DNA of 64,000 nt from positions 806,001 to 870,000 of the forward strand of contig NZ_CANKZA010000001.1 of assembly GCF_947488465.1 (NCBI RefSeq), read 5' to 3'. The translations under genes were made by a program, and so were the position numbers. Under the pieces are notes generated by a model, which did not search any database, was not told where the DNA came from, and was given only the letters and a program-made list of their open reading frames with translations. The number at the start of each line of letters is the position of its first letter. Within the stretch, counting starts at the first letter, position 1. Shown here in pieces: positions 8,539 to 19,894 of the stretch. The DNA is from an uncultured Microbacterium sp. (GTDB taxonomy: Bacteria > Actinomycetota > Actinomycetes > Actinomycetales > Microbacteriaceae).

Positions 8539-9756
8539 TCAGACCGTCAGTGCGCGAACGACGGCATCCGCCAACAACCGCCCCCGCCGGGTGAGTACCA
8601 CTCGTCCGCGGACGGCGTCCGCGCCCTCGATCAGTCCGTCGGCGATGAGCCCGGCGACAGCGCGGCGCCCTTCCCCCGTCACTTCCGACACCGGAAGCCC
8701 CTCGACGATACGCGAGCGCAGCAGAACGCTCTCGAGGCGCCGCGCGGCCTCGTCGGGCCGTTCGCGTCCCGCGCCGGGCGATTCACCGGCCGCAAGGCGT
8801 TGCGCGTACGCGGCGGGATGCCGCACATTCCACCAGCGCAGACCCCCCACGTGACTGTGGGCACCGGGTCCGTATCCCCACCAGTCTTCGCCCTGCCAGT
8901 ACGCGAGATTGTGGCGTGAGCGTTGCGCCGGGGTCGTCGCCCAGTTGGACACTTCGTACCACTGGAAGCCTGCGGCTGCCAGCAGGTCGTCGGCCAGCTC
9001 GTACATGTCGGCCTGGAGATCATCCGACGGCGCCGCCACCTCACCGCGACGGATCTGACGTTCGAGCTTCGTGCCCTCCTCGATGATGAGCGCGTAGGCC
9101 GACACATGGTCCGGCCGCAGCGCGATCGCCGTCTCGAGCGACGTACGCCAGTCGGCGAGCGTCTCTCCCGGAGCACCGTAGATGAGGTCGAGGCTCACCG
9201 CGAGCCCGGCACGGCGCGCCGAGGCCACCGCCGTGGTCACCCGCTCCGGGTCGTGGGTGCGGTCGAGAGCGGCGAGCACGTGCGGCACCGCCGACTGCAT
9301 CCCGATCGAGAGCCGCGTGACACCGGCGGCTGCGAGCTCGTGAGCGGTCGCATCCGTCACCGTGTCGGGGTTCGCCTCGACCGTGACCTCCGCTCCCGGC
9401 TCGAGTGCGAACGCCTCGCGCACGCCGTCGAGCATGCGCGCGAGGTCGCCCGGCGGCAGCAACGTCGGGGTCCCGCCGCCGAAGAAGACGGTGCGCGCGG
9501 GGCGGAGCGGCCCCGCCTGGGCGAGGACCTGTCGAGACAGCGCGATCTCGCGACGCACCTCGTCGGCGTACGTGTCTTGCCGGGCCCCGCGCAACTCGGT
9601 CGCGGTATAGGTGTTGAAGTCGCAGTATCCACACCGCACCCGACAGAACGGCACATGCAGATACACGCCGAAGGCGCGGTCGGGGTGTGTCGTGACGTCG
9701 TCCGGAAACGCGCCGTCCCGAGGTACGGGATCGCCGAGGGGAGCAGCCGCGCCCAT
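8539..9756 (-). CDS. hemW: HemW-like radical SAM protein (putative heme chaperone, formerly oxygen-independent coproporphyrinogen oxidase-like)
   Basis: The 405-residue protein has the radical SAM cluster motif C-x3-C-x2-C at Cys38, Cys42 and Cys45 (CRVRCGYC), the following FGGGTPTLL segment and the C-terminal HemN-like domain. The extra N-terminal cysteine pattern of true HemN is not seen, and the position between lepA and hrcA is the usual HemW location. Its ATG shares one base with the stop of the DUF1990 gene (TGATG), so the two are translationally coupled. Confidence 0.93.
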   Translation of the reverse strand: MGAAAPLGDPVPRDGAFPDDVTTHPDRAFGVYLHVPFCRVRCGYCDFNTYTATELRGARQDTYADEVRREIALSRQVLAQAGPLRPARTVFFGGGTPTLLPPGDLARMLDGVREAFALEPGAEVTVEANPDTVTDATAHELAAAGVTRLSIGMQSAVPHVLAALDRTHDPERVTTAVASARRAGLAVSLDLIYGAPGETLADWRTSLETAIALRPDHVSAYALIIEEGTKLERQIRRGEVAAPSDDLQADMYELADDLLAAAGFQWYEVSNWATTPAQRSRHNLAYWQGEDWWGYGPGAHSHVGGLRWWNVRHPAAYAQRLAAGESPGAGRERPDEAARRLESVLLRSRIVEGLPVSEVTGEGRRAVAGLIADGLIEGADAVRGRVVLTRRGRLLADAVVRALTV

Positions 9757-10406
9757 CAGGCTGGTGTCGTGTACAGCGGTGAGATCGCGCGCAGATACCC
9801 CTGGAAGAGTTCGCGGCGGCGGCGCTTGAGCAGCGGCGGCAGCAGGCGGTAGAGCGCAGAGACGGGGCGGTCGAACGCGCGCACCGTGAACCAGACCTCA
9901 TCGTTGTCGTACCACTCGACCACGAACGACTCCTCGCCGCTCACGGCCGAGTCCCCCACGGTGCCGAGCGCGAACCCGATCCGCCGCGGTTCTTCCGTCA
10001 CGAAGATGACGCGCAGCTCGGCATCGGCGCTCTGGCCGCCGACACGCCCGTGCACGCGAATCGTGGTGCCGGCGCTCACATAGGGCGTGCCGTCAGCGTC
10101 GAAACGCTGGTCGGCTTCGAGCTTGCTCGGCACGACCGGAGCACCTTCCGCGTCGAAGCTCACGCCCGAGTACATCGGCCCGGCGGCCGGACGCACGTCG
10201 CTGACCGCAAGGCCGGCGCCGCGCAGCGCTGTCCACGACAACAGTGCCTCGCCGGACGAGGCGAAGCGCTCTTCTCCGCTGCCGATCCGCCACGACGCTT
10301 CCGCCGGCACACTGTGCTCGGGCGGGTAGCCCATCAGATCGTGCGCCTGCGTCGCCCCGACCGCGGCGTAGTCGACCGTGCCGTCCTGGAAGTTTCCACG
10401 ACGCAT
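9756..10406 (-). CDS. DUF1990 family protein
   Basis: About 216 residues with the features of the DUF1990 family, including an N-terminal Y-x-VGATQ segment and a C-terminal RAFDRPVSALYRLLPPLL-type amphipathic region ending in an Arg-rich stretch. The function is unknown. I prefer ATG at 10406 (MRRGNF); a GTG at 10415 in frame would add three residues and cannot be excluded. It follows lepA closely and overlaps hemW by one base, which places it in the lepA-hemW transcript. Confidence 0.85.
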   Translation of the reverse strand: MRRGNFQDGTVDYAAVGATQAHDLMGYPPEHSVPAEASWRIGSGEERFASSGEALLSWTALRGAGLAVSDVRPAAGPMYSGVSFDAEGAPVVPSKLEADQRFDADGTPYVSAGTTIRVHGRVGGQSADAELRVIFVTEEPRRIGFALGTVGDSAVSGEESFVVEWYDNDEVWFTVRAFDRPVSALYRLLPPLLKRRRRELFQGYLRAISPLYTTPA

Positions 10407-10429
10407 CCGCTCCACCCTTCGCCGTTCTT

Positions 10430-12280
<1,851 letters not shown>

Positions 12281-12289
12281 GTTCCGGCA

Positions 12290-12295
12290 AGTCTA
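12290..12295 (-). promoter_or_regulatory. -10 hexamer TAGACT of lepA
   Basis: TAGACT on the minus strand ends 9 nt before the lepA ATG. Transcription would start within a few nucleotides of the ATG, so the mRNA would be leaderless or nearly so. The rest of the 225-bp gap to the next plus-strand gene shows no further clear signal. Confidence 0.45.
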
Positions 12296-12505
12296 CCGGG
12301 CAGGTGCCCCCTGCTCCGGGCATGCGACACCGGCGAAGAGCCGCACACTAACCGACATCGGTCGAGACACGCCAGCGAACCGACTGATGAGAAAGAGTTA
12401 ACCGTTTTGCCCCTTGCCAGGGCGGATGGATGCCACGAATGCTCAATGCTGTGGCCGGAAGCTGCGCGAAACCCCCTGTCGCGCCCGGACCGCTCGGAGA
12501 CGAAC

Positions 12506-15500
12506 GTGACGCACAACGCCCTGTCCCATCCGCCCCGCTCCCGCCGGTTGACCGCAACGCTGGCCGCGACCGCCCTGGTCGCCGGCGGTCTCGTCCTCGC
12601 ACCCCTCCCTGCCTCGGCCGCCGTCTCTCCGACGGCGCCGCTCGTGATCTCGGAGGTGTACGGCGGCGGCGGCAACAACGGCGCGGCGTTCAACCGGGAC
12701 TTCATCGAAATCGCCAACGTGAGTGCCGATGCCGTCGACCTCAGCGGCTACAGCGTGCAGTACGCCTCTGCGACGGGATCGAGCTGGCAGGTGACGACGC
12801 TCCGTGGATCGGTCCCGGCGGGTGGCCAGGTCTTGATCGGCGAAGCCGCCGGCGCCAACACCGCCCTCCCCGGGTTCACCGCGGACGTCGAGGGCGTGAT
12901 CGCCCTGAGCGGGACGCAGGGCAAGGTCGCGCTGGTCTCGACGGCGACCGCGCTCAGCGGAGCCACCGGCATTCCCGCGTTGCCCGAGGTCGTCGATTTC
13001 GTCGGGTGGGGTGCAGCGGGCGACTTCGCCGGCACGGCCCCGGCGCCGGCGACCACGAACGGCACGAGCGTGTCGCGATCGACATCCTTCGCGAACACCA
13101 CCGACAACGCGGCCGATTTCACACCGGGAACGCCCACGCCGACAGGTCTCGGCACAGCAGGCGAGCCCACTCCGACACCCACACCCACGCCCACCGAGAC
13201 CGCGCCCACGGAACCTGCGACGGTGACCATCGCCGAGATTCAGGGCACCGGTGACGTGTCGCCGCTGGCCGGCTCGACCGTCACCACCACGGGCGTGGTG
13301 ACCGCGCACTACCCCACGGGCGGATTCAACGGGTACGTCATCCAGACCCCCGGCACCGGCGGAGCGCTCGACCTCGGGGCACACACGGCATCCGACGCGA
13401 TCTTCGTGTACTCCCCCGCCGCGACCGCAGAGGTCGCGCTCGGTGACACCGTCCGCGTGACCGGCGCGGTCTCGGAGTTCAACGGGCTGACCGAGATCAC
13501 GGTCGCCGCCGGCGGCGCGGTGAAGATCGACGCGGCTGACCCGCCCGTCGCCGCCACGCTCCCCTGGCCCACCGACGCCGCGCAGCGCGAAAGCCTCGAG
13601 TCGATGCTCATCTCGCCGCAGGGGGCGTTCACGGTCTCGAACACCTACTCGACCAACCAGTACGGCGAGGTGGGCCTGGCCTCCGGCGACGCGCCCCTCC
13701 GTCAGCCCACCGATGTCGCCCGTCCGGGCACTCCGGAGGCGGCAGCGGTCGCGGCCGACAACGCCGCGCGTGCGGTCACGCTCGACGATGGCACCAGCAC
13801 CAACTACCTGTCCCCCGCGAACGCCGCGCTGACGCCGGCCTATGTCTCGCTCGCGGAGCCGATCGTCGTGGGTGGTGGGGTGAGCTTCACTCAGCCGGTG
13901 ATCGTCGATTACCGCAACAACGCCTGGAAGCTGAACCCGTCGCAGCCGCTCGCCGGTGACGGCTCCGGCGTCGACGGTGTCACGTTCACGAACCCTCGCA
14001 CGACCGCGCCCGAGTCCGTCGGCGGCGATGTGCAGGTGGCATCCTTCAACGTGCTGAACTACTTCACGACGCTCGGCACCGACAGCCCGACGTGCGTGCC
14101 CTACACCGATCGCTTCGGTGACGGAGTGACCGTGCGCGAAGGCTGCGACCAGCGCGGCGCATGGGATGACGGCGACCTCGAGCGCCAGCAGGCCAAGCTC
14201 GTCGAGGCGATCTCGACGCTGGGCGCCGACGTCGTCGGCCTCATGGAGATCGAGAATTCCGCCGCGCTCGGCGAGCAGGCCGACGAGGCCACCGCGACGC
14301 TCGTCGACGCGCTCAACGCGGCGGATGGCGCAGAGACCTGGGCGTTCGTGCCCTCCTCGAGTGACCTCCCGCCCGCCGCTGAGCAAGACGTCATCACGAA
14401 CGCGATCATCTACCGGACGGCGGCGGTCGACACGGTCGGCGCGGCGCGCGCGCTCGGCGACCAGAGCGCCGACGGCGAAGCCTTCGGCAACGCGCGCGAG
14501 CCCATCGGTCAGGTCTTCACGCCGGATGCCGGCGGGGCTCCTTTCCTCTTCGTCGTCAACCACTTCAAGTCGAAGGGGTCGGCGGGGCCGTGGCCGGGAG
14601 ATGCCGACACCGGTGACGGCCAGGGATCGTCGACCGAGTCGCGCGTGCGGCAGGCGACGGCCTTGCGCGACTGGGTGGCCGGCATCCAGGGTGACGTGAT
14701 GGCGGTGGCTCTCGTCGGCGATTTCAACTCCTACGGGCAGGAAGATCCGCTGCACGTCCTGTACGAGGCCGGCTACACCAACGCCGAGCTGGCGTTCGAC
14801 GTCGACTCGTCGTCGTACAGCTTCTCGGGGCTGTCCGGCTCGCTCGATCACGTGTTGCTCAACGATGCGGCGCTCGGTCGCGCGACCGGCGCCGACATCT
14901 GGAACATCAACTCGGGTGAATCGGTGGCCCTCGAGTACAGCCGGTTCCGCTCGCACGGCACCGAGTTCTACCAGGACGACGCGTACCGCTCGAGCGATCA
15001 CGATCCGGTGATCGTCGGGCTGGATGCCGAGGCTGCGCCGATCGAACTGACGCTCCTCGACATCAACGACTTCCACGGCCGAATCGACAGCAACACCGTC
15101 GCTTTCGCCGGCACCGTCGAAGAGCTGCGGGCCACCGCCTCCGGTCCCACCCTGTTCCTCTCCGCGGGCGACAACATCGGCGCGTCCCTGTTCCCCTCGT
15201 CGGTCGCGCAAGACCAGCCGACGATCGATGTGCTCAACGCCCTCGGGCTCCAGGCATCCGCCGTCGGCAACCATGAGTTCGACCGCGGCTTCGACGACCT
15301 TGCCGGTCGCGTGAGCGAAGCCGCCGACTTCCCGCAGCTCGGTGCGAACGTCTACCAGGCAGGTACCGAGACGCCGGCGCTCGACGAGTACGCGCTGCTG
15401 GATGCCGGTGGCCTCACCGTCGGCGTGATCGGCGCGGTGACGGAGGAGACGCCGTCGCTCGTGTCTCCCGCGGGCATCGCCGACCTCACCTTCGGCGATC

Positions 15501-17245
15501 CGGTCGCCGCGGTCAACCGTGTGGCCGGCGAGCTGAGTGACGGGGATCCCGCCAACGGAGAGGCGGATGTGCTCGTCGCGCTCTACCACGAGGGTGCGGG
15601 CGCGGGGACGCCGGACGGCGCAACCCTGGAGGAGGAACTCGCCGCGGGCGGCGCGTTCGCGGCACTCGTGAACGACACCTCGAGCACGGTCGACGCGATC
15701 TTCACCGGTCACACGCACAAGGAGTACGCCTGGTCGGCACAGGTCCCCGGCACCGACCGCACCCGCCCGGTCGTGCAGACCGGTTCGTACGGAGCCAACG
15801 TCGGAAAGATCACGCTCACGATCGATCCGGCCTCCGGCGACGTCTCGGCGCACACCGAGACGAACGTGGCGCGGACGACGACCGCTCCCGCCGACCTCGT
15901 CGCGGCGTACCCGCGGGTTGCGGCCGTGAAGTCCATCGTCGACGCCGCCCTGGCCTCGGCCGCCGAGATCGGCAACACCGCCGTCGGCGAGGTCTCCGGC
16001 GACATCACCACGGCCTACGCCGGCGGCTCGTTCCAGAACGGCGTATGGTCTGGCGGAACCCGCGATGACCGGGCGAGTGAGTCGACACTCGGAAACGCCG
16101 TGGCGAACATGCTGCGTGATTCGCTCAGTGCCCTGCCGAGCGGAGCCGACATCGGTGTGACCAACCCGGGCGGCTTGCGGGCAGACCTCTGGGACACCCA
16201 GGCCGAGTTCGGGTCGACCGCGATCGCGGGACTCGCCGACGGGACGGTCTCGTTCTCGCAGGCGAACGCCGTGTTGCCGTTCACCAACACCCTCGCCCTC
16301 GTCACCCTCACGGGAGAGCAGTTCACGACTCTGCTGGAGCAGCAGTGGCAGCGCAACGCCGACGGCACGGTGCCCTCGCGGCCGTACCTGCAGCTGGGCG
16401 TCTCGGACAACGTGACCTACACCTACGACGCCGCACTCCCCGAGGGGTCGCGAATCACATCGGTCATGATCGACGGTGAGCCGCTCGATCCTGCCGCTTC
16501 GTACCGCATCGGCACGTTCTCGTTCCTGGCGACGGGTGGCGACAACTTCCGCGCCTTCACGCAGGGCACGGACTACGTCGACACCGGCCTGCTCGACTAC
16601 GAGGCGTGGGTCGACCACATCGCCGAAGGGTCGCCCCTGGCGCCGGACTACGCGAAGCACGCCGTCCAGGTCTCCGGCGTTCCCGAGACGGTCGCGGCCG
16701 GCAGCGCGGTCACCTTCACGGTCGCGGGACTCAACCTCACGAGCCGCGGGGCGCCCGAGAACACGACGCTCCAGGTGTCGCTCGGCCAGACGGCGCTCGG
16801 CGAAGTCGCGGTGGCGGCAGGGGCTGCCACCGTCACGGTGACGCTCCCGGCGGGAACACCTGCAGGGGATGCCACGCTCACGCTCACCGCTCCGGCCTCG
16901 GGCACGGTGGTGCAGGTCCCGATCACGGTGGAGGCTCCCGCCGAGCCGGCCGCGGCGACCTCCACCCGGCTGATCGCCATCCTGCCCATCCACATCAACC
17001 GCCTGGTGCCGTCGACGCTCGTCGCCTCCGTGCAGCAGGAGGGTGGCCAGGCGGAGGGCGCGGTGGAGTTCCGCGAGGGCGACACGGTCGTGGCGACCGT
17101 CCCGGTCAGCCGCGGGCTGGCAACGCACACCCTCGGCCGCCTCAGCCGCGGCACGCACACCTATACCGCGGTGTTCGTGCCGGCCGATGACGCCGTGGCC
17201 ACGGGGTCCACAAGTGGTGCAACGAAGGTTCGCGTCCTGTTCTGA
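12506..17245 (+). CDS. Secreted ExeM/NucH-type endonuclease fused to a 5'-nucleotidase
   Basis: A 1579-residue exported protein. The signal peptide has an RSRR n-region and a hydrophobic core ending in ASA near residue 35. In order follow a lamin-tail domain (about 45-205), a Thr-Pro linker (TPTPTPTPTETAPTEP), an OB-fold-like segment, an endonuclease/exonuclease/phosphatase domain (about 509-838; SFNVLNYF, LMEIENS, VGDFNS, SSDHDP), a 5'-nucleotidase metallophosphatase domain (from about 848; DINDFHG, GNHEFDRG, GHTHKEY) and its C-terminal domain (NPGGLRADLW near 1219), then Ig-like repeats to the end. No LPXTG anchor is seen. It should degrade extracellular DNA and dephosphorylate nucleotides. 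The GTG at 12506 is chosen because GGAG lies 6 nt upstream and the signal peptide fits; an in-frame ATG at about 12449 is possible. Confidence 0.92.
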   Translation: MTHNALSHPPRSRRLTATLAATALVAGGLVLAPLPASAAVSPTAPLVISEVYGGGGNNGAAFNRDFIEIANVSADAVDLSGYSVQYASATGSSWQVTTLRGSVPAGGQVLIGEAAGANTALPGFTADVEGVIALSGTQGKVALVSTATALSGATGIPALPEVVDFVGWGAAGDFAGTAPAPATTNGTSVSRSTSFANTTDNAADFTPGTPTPTGLGTAGEPTPTPTPTPTETAPTEPATVTIAEIQGTGDVSPLAGSTVTTTGVVTAHYPTGGFNGYVIQTPGTGGALDLGAHTASDAIFVYSPAATAEVALGDTVRVTGAVSEFNGLTEITVAAGGAVKIDAADPPVAATLPWPTDAAQRESLESMLISPQGAFTVSNTYSTNQYGEVGLASGDAPLRQPTDVARPGTPEAAAVAADNAARAVTLDDGTSTNYLSPANAALTPAYVSLAEPIVVGGGVSFTQPVIVDYRNNAWKLNPSQPLAGDGSGVDGVTFTNPRTTAPESVGGDVQVASFNVLNYFTTLGTDSPTCVPYTDRFGDGVTVREGCDQRGAWDDGDLERQQAKLVEAISTLGADVVGLMEIENSAALGEQADEATATLVDALNAADGAETWAFVPSSSDLPPAAEQDVITNAIIYRTAAVDTVGAARALGDQSADGEAFGNAREPIGQVFTPDAGGAPFLFVVNHFKSKGSAGPWPGDADTGDGQGSSTESRVRQATALRDWVAGIQGDVMAVALVGDFNSYGQEDPLHVLYEAGYTNAELAFDVDSSSYSFSGLSGSLDHVLLNDAALGRATGADIWNINSGESVALEYSRFRSHGTEFYQDDAYRSSDHDPVIVGLDAEAAPIELTLLDINDFHGRIDSNTVAFAGTVEELRATASGPTLFLSAGDNIGASLFPSSVAQDQPTIDVLNALGLQASAVGNHEFDRGFDDLAGRVSEAADFPQLGANVYQAGTETPALDEYALLDAGGLTVGVIGAVTEETPSLVSPAGIADLTFGDPVAAVNRVAGELSDGDPANGEADVLVALYHEGAGAGTPDGATLEEELAAGGAFAALVNDTSSTVDAIFTGHTHKEYAWSAQVPGTDRTRPVVQTGSYGANVGKITLTIDPASGDVSAHTETNVARTTTAPADLVAAYPRVAAVKSIVDAALASAAEIGNTAVGEVSGDITTAYAGGSFQNGVWSGGTRDDRASESTLGNAVANMLRDSLSALPSGADIGVTNPGGLRADLWDTQAEFGSTAIAGLADGTVSFSQANAVLPFTNTLALVTLTGEQFTTLLEQQWQRNADGTVPSRPYLQLGVSDNVTYTYDAALPEGSRITSVMIDGEPLDPAASYRIGTFSFLATGGDNFRAFTQGTDYVDTGLLDYEAWVDHIAEGSPLAPDYAKHAVQVSGVPETVAAGSAVTFTVAGLNLTSRGAPENTTLQVSLGQTALGEVAVAAGAATVTVTLPAGTPAGDATLTLTAPASGTVVQVPITVEAPAEPAAATSTRLIAILPIHINRLVPSTLVASVQQEGGQAEGAVEFREGDTVVATVPVSRGLATHTLGRLSRGTHTYTAVFVPADDAVATGSTSGATKVRVLF

Positions 17246-17253
17246 CGCGGCGA

Positions 17254-17296
17254 CGAGGTCCGCGAGCGTGTCCCGAAGGCGCGCTCGCGGACCTCG
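17254..17296 (+). terminator. Rho-independent-like hairpin after the nuclease/nucleotidase gene
   Basis: A perfect 15-bp stem (17254-17268 with 17282-17296) and a 13-nt loop begins 8 nt after the stop codon. It is not followed by a clear T tract, as is common in high-GC actinobacteria. The promoter of the next gene begins right after it. Confidence 0.7.
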
Positions 17297-17302
17297 CCTC
17301 TC

Positions 17303-17308
17303 TAGGCT
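17303..17308 (+). promoter_or_regulatory. -10 hexamer TAGGCT, probable leaderless promoter of the alpha/beta hydrolase
   Basis: TAGGCT is followed by 6 nt (GGGGTC) and the ATG at 17315. Spacing predicts transcription starting at the A of the ATG. Confidence 0.55.
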
Positions 17309-17314
17309 GGGGTC

Positions 17315-18058
17315 ATGTCTGTCCACGTCGTGATGGTCCACGGCATCCGCACCTCCGCGACGATGTGGCGGGCGCAGGTCGAGCATCTGCGGGCGCGCGG
17401 AATCTCCTCCACCGCGGTCGACCTTCCCGGCCACGGGGCCCGGATGGACGAAGAGTTCACGCTCGACGGAGCTTTCGCCACGATCGATCGCGCGGTGCGC
17501 GCGGCCGCGGAATCGTCGGACGTCCTGCTGGTCGGCCACTCGATGGGCGGACTGCTGTGCATCGAATACGCGGGCGCAGAGACCCCTCCGCCGATCGCAG
17601 GATTCATCGCCGCATCGTGCACCGCGATCCCCCGCGGCGTCGCGCTGCGCACCTATCGCACACTCGCGCGCGGGGTCGACCGCTTGCCCCGGCGCGGCGC
17701 GTGGCTCTCCGAGCAGATGCTCGACCGCACCCTCCCGCCCGAGACCCGGAGGGACTTCGGCGCCGGCGGCTACGCGTACGACGCACAGGATGTCGCTCTG
17801 CGGAGCCTGTCGGTTCTCGACCTCTTGGCGGCGCTCCGCCGTATCGATGTCCCGCTCTGGTTCGTGAACGGGCAATACGACCAGTTGCGGGTGAATGAGC
17901 GGCTGTTCACCCGGGTCGCGCCCGATGCCGAACTCATCGTGGTACCGCGGACGACGCATCTCGTGACGGCGATGCGGCCACAGGTGTTCAACGCGGTCCT
18001 GGACCTTGCGATCGCGACGATCGAGGCCTCCCCGTCCGATGGAGTCAGCCCGCGCTGA
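17315..18058 (+). CDS. Alpha/beta hydrolase
   Basis: A 247-residue alpha/beta-hydrolase fold enzyme. The oxyanion-region start VMVHGIRTS, the nucleophile elbow GHSMGG (Ser in about residue 71) and a C-terminal TTHLV histidine complete the likely triad. There is no signal peptide, so it is cytoplasmic. Substrate cannot be deduced. The stop overlaps the convergent MFS gene by 14 nt, leaving no room for a separate terminator. Confidence 0.88.
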   Translation: MSVHVVMVHGIRTSATMWRAQVEHLRARGISSTAVDLPGHGARMDEEFTLDGAFATIDRAVRAAAESSDVLLVGHSMGGLLCIEYAGAETPPPIAGFIAASCTAIPRGVALRTYRTLARGVDRLPRRGAWLSEQMLDRTLPPETRRDFGAGGYAYDAQDVALRSLSVLDLLAALRRIDVPLWFVNGQYDQLRVNERLFTRVAPDAELIVVPRTTHLVTAMRPQVFNAVLDLAIATIEASPSDGVSPR

Positions 18059-19289
18059 CGACCTCGGTGCGCCGACGGATCGCGAGCGTGAGAAGCCCGC
18101 CGACGATCGACAGCACGCCACCGACGACGAACAACAGCGAGAAGCCGCCGACGAGGGCGACGAGCCCCGCGCCGATGAGTGGGCCCAAAAGCTGGCCGAG
18201 GCTCGCTGAGACCGTGACGAAGCCCAGGTCGCGCGCATGGTCGGCCGCGGAGGGCAGCAGATCGGTGCCGAGCGCCAGGCCGACAGCCATGTACGCCCCG
18301 TAGCCCGTGCCGAGCACCGCCGCGCCGACCAGTGTGATCTCGAACGACGGGATCACCGCGATCAGCAGCGCCGCGACCCCCTGCACGATCGCCGAGACCA
18401 CCACGATGCCGACCCGGTGTCCGGTGCGGTCACTGACGGCTCCCGCGATGATCGACGAAGCGACGACGAAGACCGTGTAGACGAGGATGAGCAGCAGCAG
18501 GTCATCCTCTGCCCCCGCAGGGTCCCGTCCGAGCCCGTACATGAGGAAGAAGAGCAGGAGCCCGGTTCCGAGCGCGTTGCCGATGTTGACGACGAGGCGC
18601 CCCGCGAGCAACCAGGCGAAGTCGCGATCACGCAGTGCAGCGAGCCGATGCCTCAGGCGACGCGGCGTGCGGGCCCCCGCAGAGAGCGCCGGTGCGGGCG
18701 GGTCGGGAAGCAGCAGAGCGGCGGTGACGCCGACGACCGCCAAGAAGGCCGCCAGCACGAGATAGCCGGCGACAGTGCCGAGCTCGAGCAGGACGATGAC
18801 CCCGACGCCGACGATGATCCCGAGCGCCTGCGAGGACGAGACCGCGGCAGAGGCCGCGCCGCGCTGCGTGGTGAGCTGGTCGGCGATCAGCGCGGTGAAG
18901 GCCGCCGACGCGACCGCGGTACCGACCGAGACGCCGACCCACGCGATCCCCACTCCCCACGGACCCTCGGCGAAAGAGAGCGCGACGAGGGATGCCGTGG
19001 CCACCGCGACGCCGGTGAGCGCCCACGGGCAGCGACGGCCGAATGCGCCGCGGGTGCGGTCCGACAGGCCACCCGCGAGCGGTCCGGCGATGACTCCGGC
19101 GATCCCCCCGGCGGCGAGGACGAGTCCCGACGAGACGACTCCGGTGATCCAGCCGTTCGCGTCGTCCGGTGTGTTCAGTTGCAAGGGGATCAGCAGTTGC
19201 AGCGGGGTGAGCTGCACCGTCCAGATCACCAACCACGCGAGCGTGAACAGCACAAACCAGCGCGAGCCGACCCGCGTGCCGCGGTTCAT
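18045..19289 (-). CDS. MFS transporter
   Basis: A 414-residue protein with about 12 hydrophobic segments, a GGLSDRTRGAFGRR loop between helices 2 and 3 that is the MFS signature, and a second-half GAVSDRTGHRVG loop. It resembles sugar/drug exporters of the major facilitator superfamily; substrate unknown. I choose ATG at 19289 (MNRGTRVGSRW) because the longer frame to 19466 has no membrane or family character. No strong ribosome site precedes it. It converges with the alpha/beta hydrolase with a 14-nt overlap. Confidence 0.85.
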   Translation of the reverse strand: MNRGTRVGSRWFVLFTLAWLVIWTVQLTPLQLLIPLQLNTPDDANGWITGVVSSGLVLAAGGIAGVIAGPLAGGLSDRTRGAFGRRCPWALTGVAVATASLVALSFAEGPWGVGIAWVGVSVGTAVASAAFTALIADQLTTQRGAASAAVSSSQALGIIVGVGVIVLLELGTVAGYLVLAAFLAVVGVTAALLLPDPPAPALSAGARTPRRLRHRLAALRDRDFAWLLAGRLVVNIGNALGTGLLLFFLMYGLGRDPAGAEDDLLLLILVYTVFVVASSIIAGAVSDRTGHRVGIVVVSAIVQGVAALLIAVIPSFEITLVGAAVLGTGYGAYMAVGLALGTDLLPSAADHARDLGFVTVSASLGQLLGPLIGAGLVALVGGFSLLFVVGGVLSIVGGLLTLAIRRRTEVVSAG

Positions 19290-19432
19290 GCGCGCGACCC
19301 GCGACGCGGCGGATGTACCGCGGTGAGGCGTCCGGAGGGAAAGGCTGGCACATCGGCCCCTTCGTCGAGCGTGATCACCGGTCGGGAGCCGGTGAGGATG
19401 ATCATGCCGCATGGCGACGGCCGCCGACCTGA

Positions 19433-19438
19433 TAGACT
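19433..19438 (+). promoter_or_regulatory. Candidate -10 hexamer TAGACT for rpsT
   Basis: TAGACT in the context TGATAGACT lies 110 nt before the rpsT start codon and is the only good TANNNT element in the gap. It predicts a 5' leader of about 100 nt. No convincing -35 at 17 nt. Confidence 0.4.
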
Positions 19439-19548
19439 CGGTGATTGGCTTGCGTGGGAGTCCCACACCTCACACGACAGTCGCGAGGCGCCCCTCTACC
19501 GTCTTGCGACACTCTCCCAACGAAAAACTCCGAACGAAAGACGTCGAC

Positions 19549-19809
19549 GTGGCGAATATCAAGTCGCAGATCAAGCGCAACAAGACCAACGAGAAGGCGC
19601 GCGAGCGCAACAAGTCCGTGAAGAGCGAGCTGCGCACCGAGGTGCGTCGCACGCGTGAGGCCATCGCCGGTGGCGACAAGGCCGCTGCCGAGAAGGCACT
19701 GCTTCGCGCGACCAAGAAGCTCGACAAGGCCGTGAGCAAGGGTGTCATCCACGAGAACCAGGCCGCGAACCGCAAGTCTTCCATCGCGAAGCAGGTTGCC
19801 GCGCTCTGA
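19549..19809 (+). CDS. rpsT: 30S ribosomal protein S20
   Basis: The 86-residue basic protein begins [25 protein letters not shown] and ends in [24 protein letters not shown] sequence, which is diagnostic of bacterial S20, and the length fits (86-88). It binds 16S rRNA early in 30S assembly. I choose GTG at 19549; the open frame extends upstream to 19411 but those residues have no S20 similarity. The gene stands alone and ends in a strong GC hairpin. Confidence 0.96.
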   Translation: MANIKSQIKRNKTNEKARERNKSVKSELRTEVRRTREAIAGGDKAAAEKALLRATKKLDKAVSKGVIHENQAANRKSSIAKQVAAL

Positions 19810-19827
19810 GCGTAGCTTTTCTGGCAA

Positions 19828-19851
19828 GGCCCGCCCCTACGGGGGCGGGCC
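19828..19851 (+). terminator. Terminator hairpin of rpsT
   Basis: GGCCCGCCCC pairs perfectly with GGGGCGGGCC (10 bp) around a 4-nt TACG loop, 18 nt after the rpsT stop. The following sequence CTCGTCGTT is only weakly T-rich. Confidence 0.7.
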
Positions 19852-19894
19852 CTCGTCGTTGGCGCGGCTGCCCTCGCGCCTCCCACAGGTTGCG

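Noticed and set aside
12281..12505. Phosphate-box (PhoP-like) in front of the secreted nuclease
   Set aside because: Only a single GTTAACC-like heptamer is seen, without the direct repeats expected of a PHO box.
12443..18238. Open frame of 1931 codons on the minus strand opposite the nuclease/nucleotidase gene
   Set aside because: It is antisense to a convincing multi-domain protein, has a low-complexity Arg-rich composition and no recognisable motif. Long stop-free shadow frames are expected in GC-rich coding DNA.
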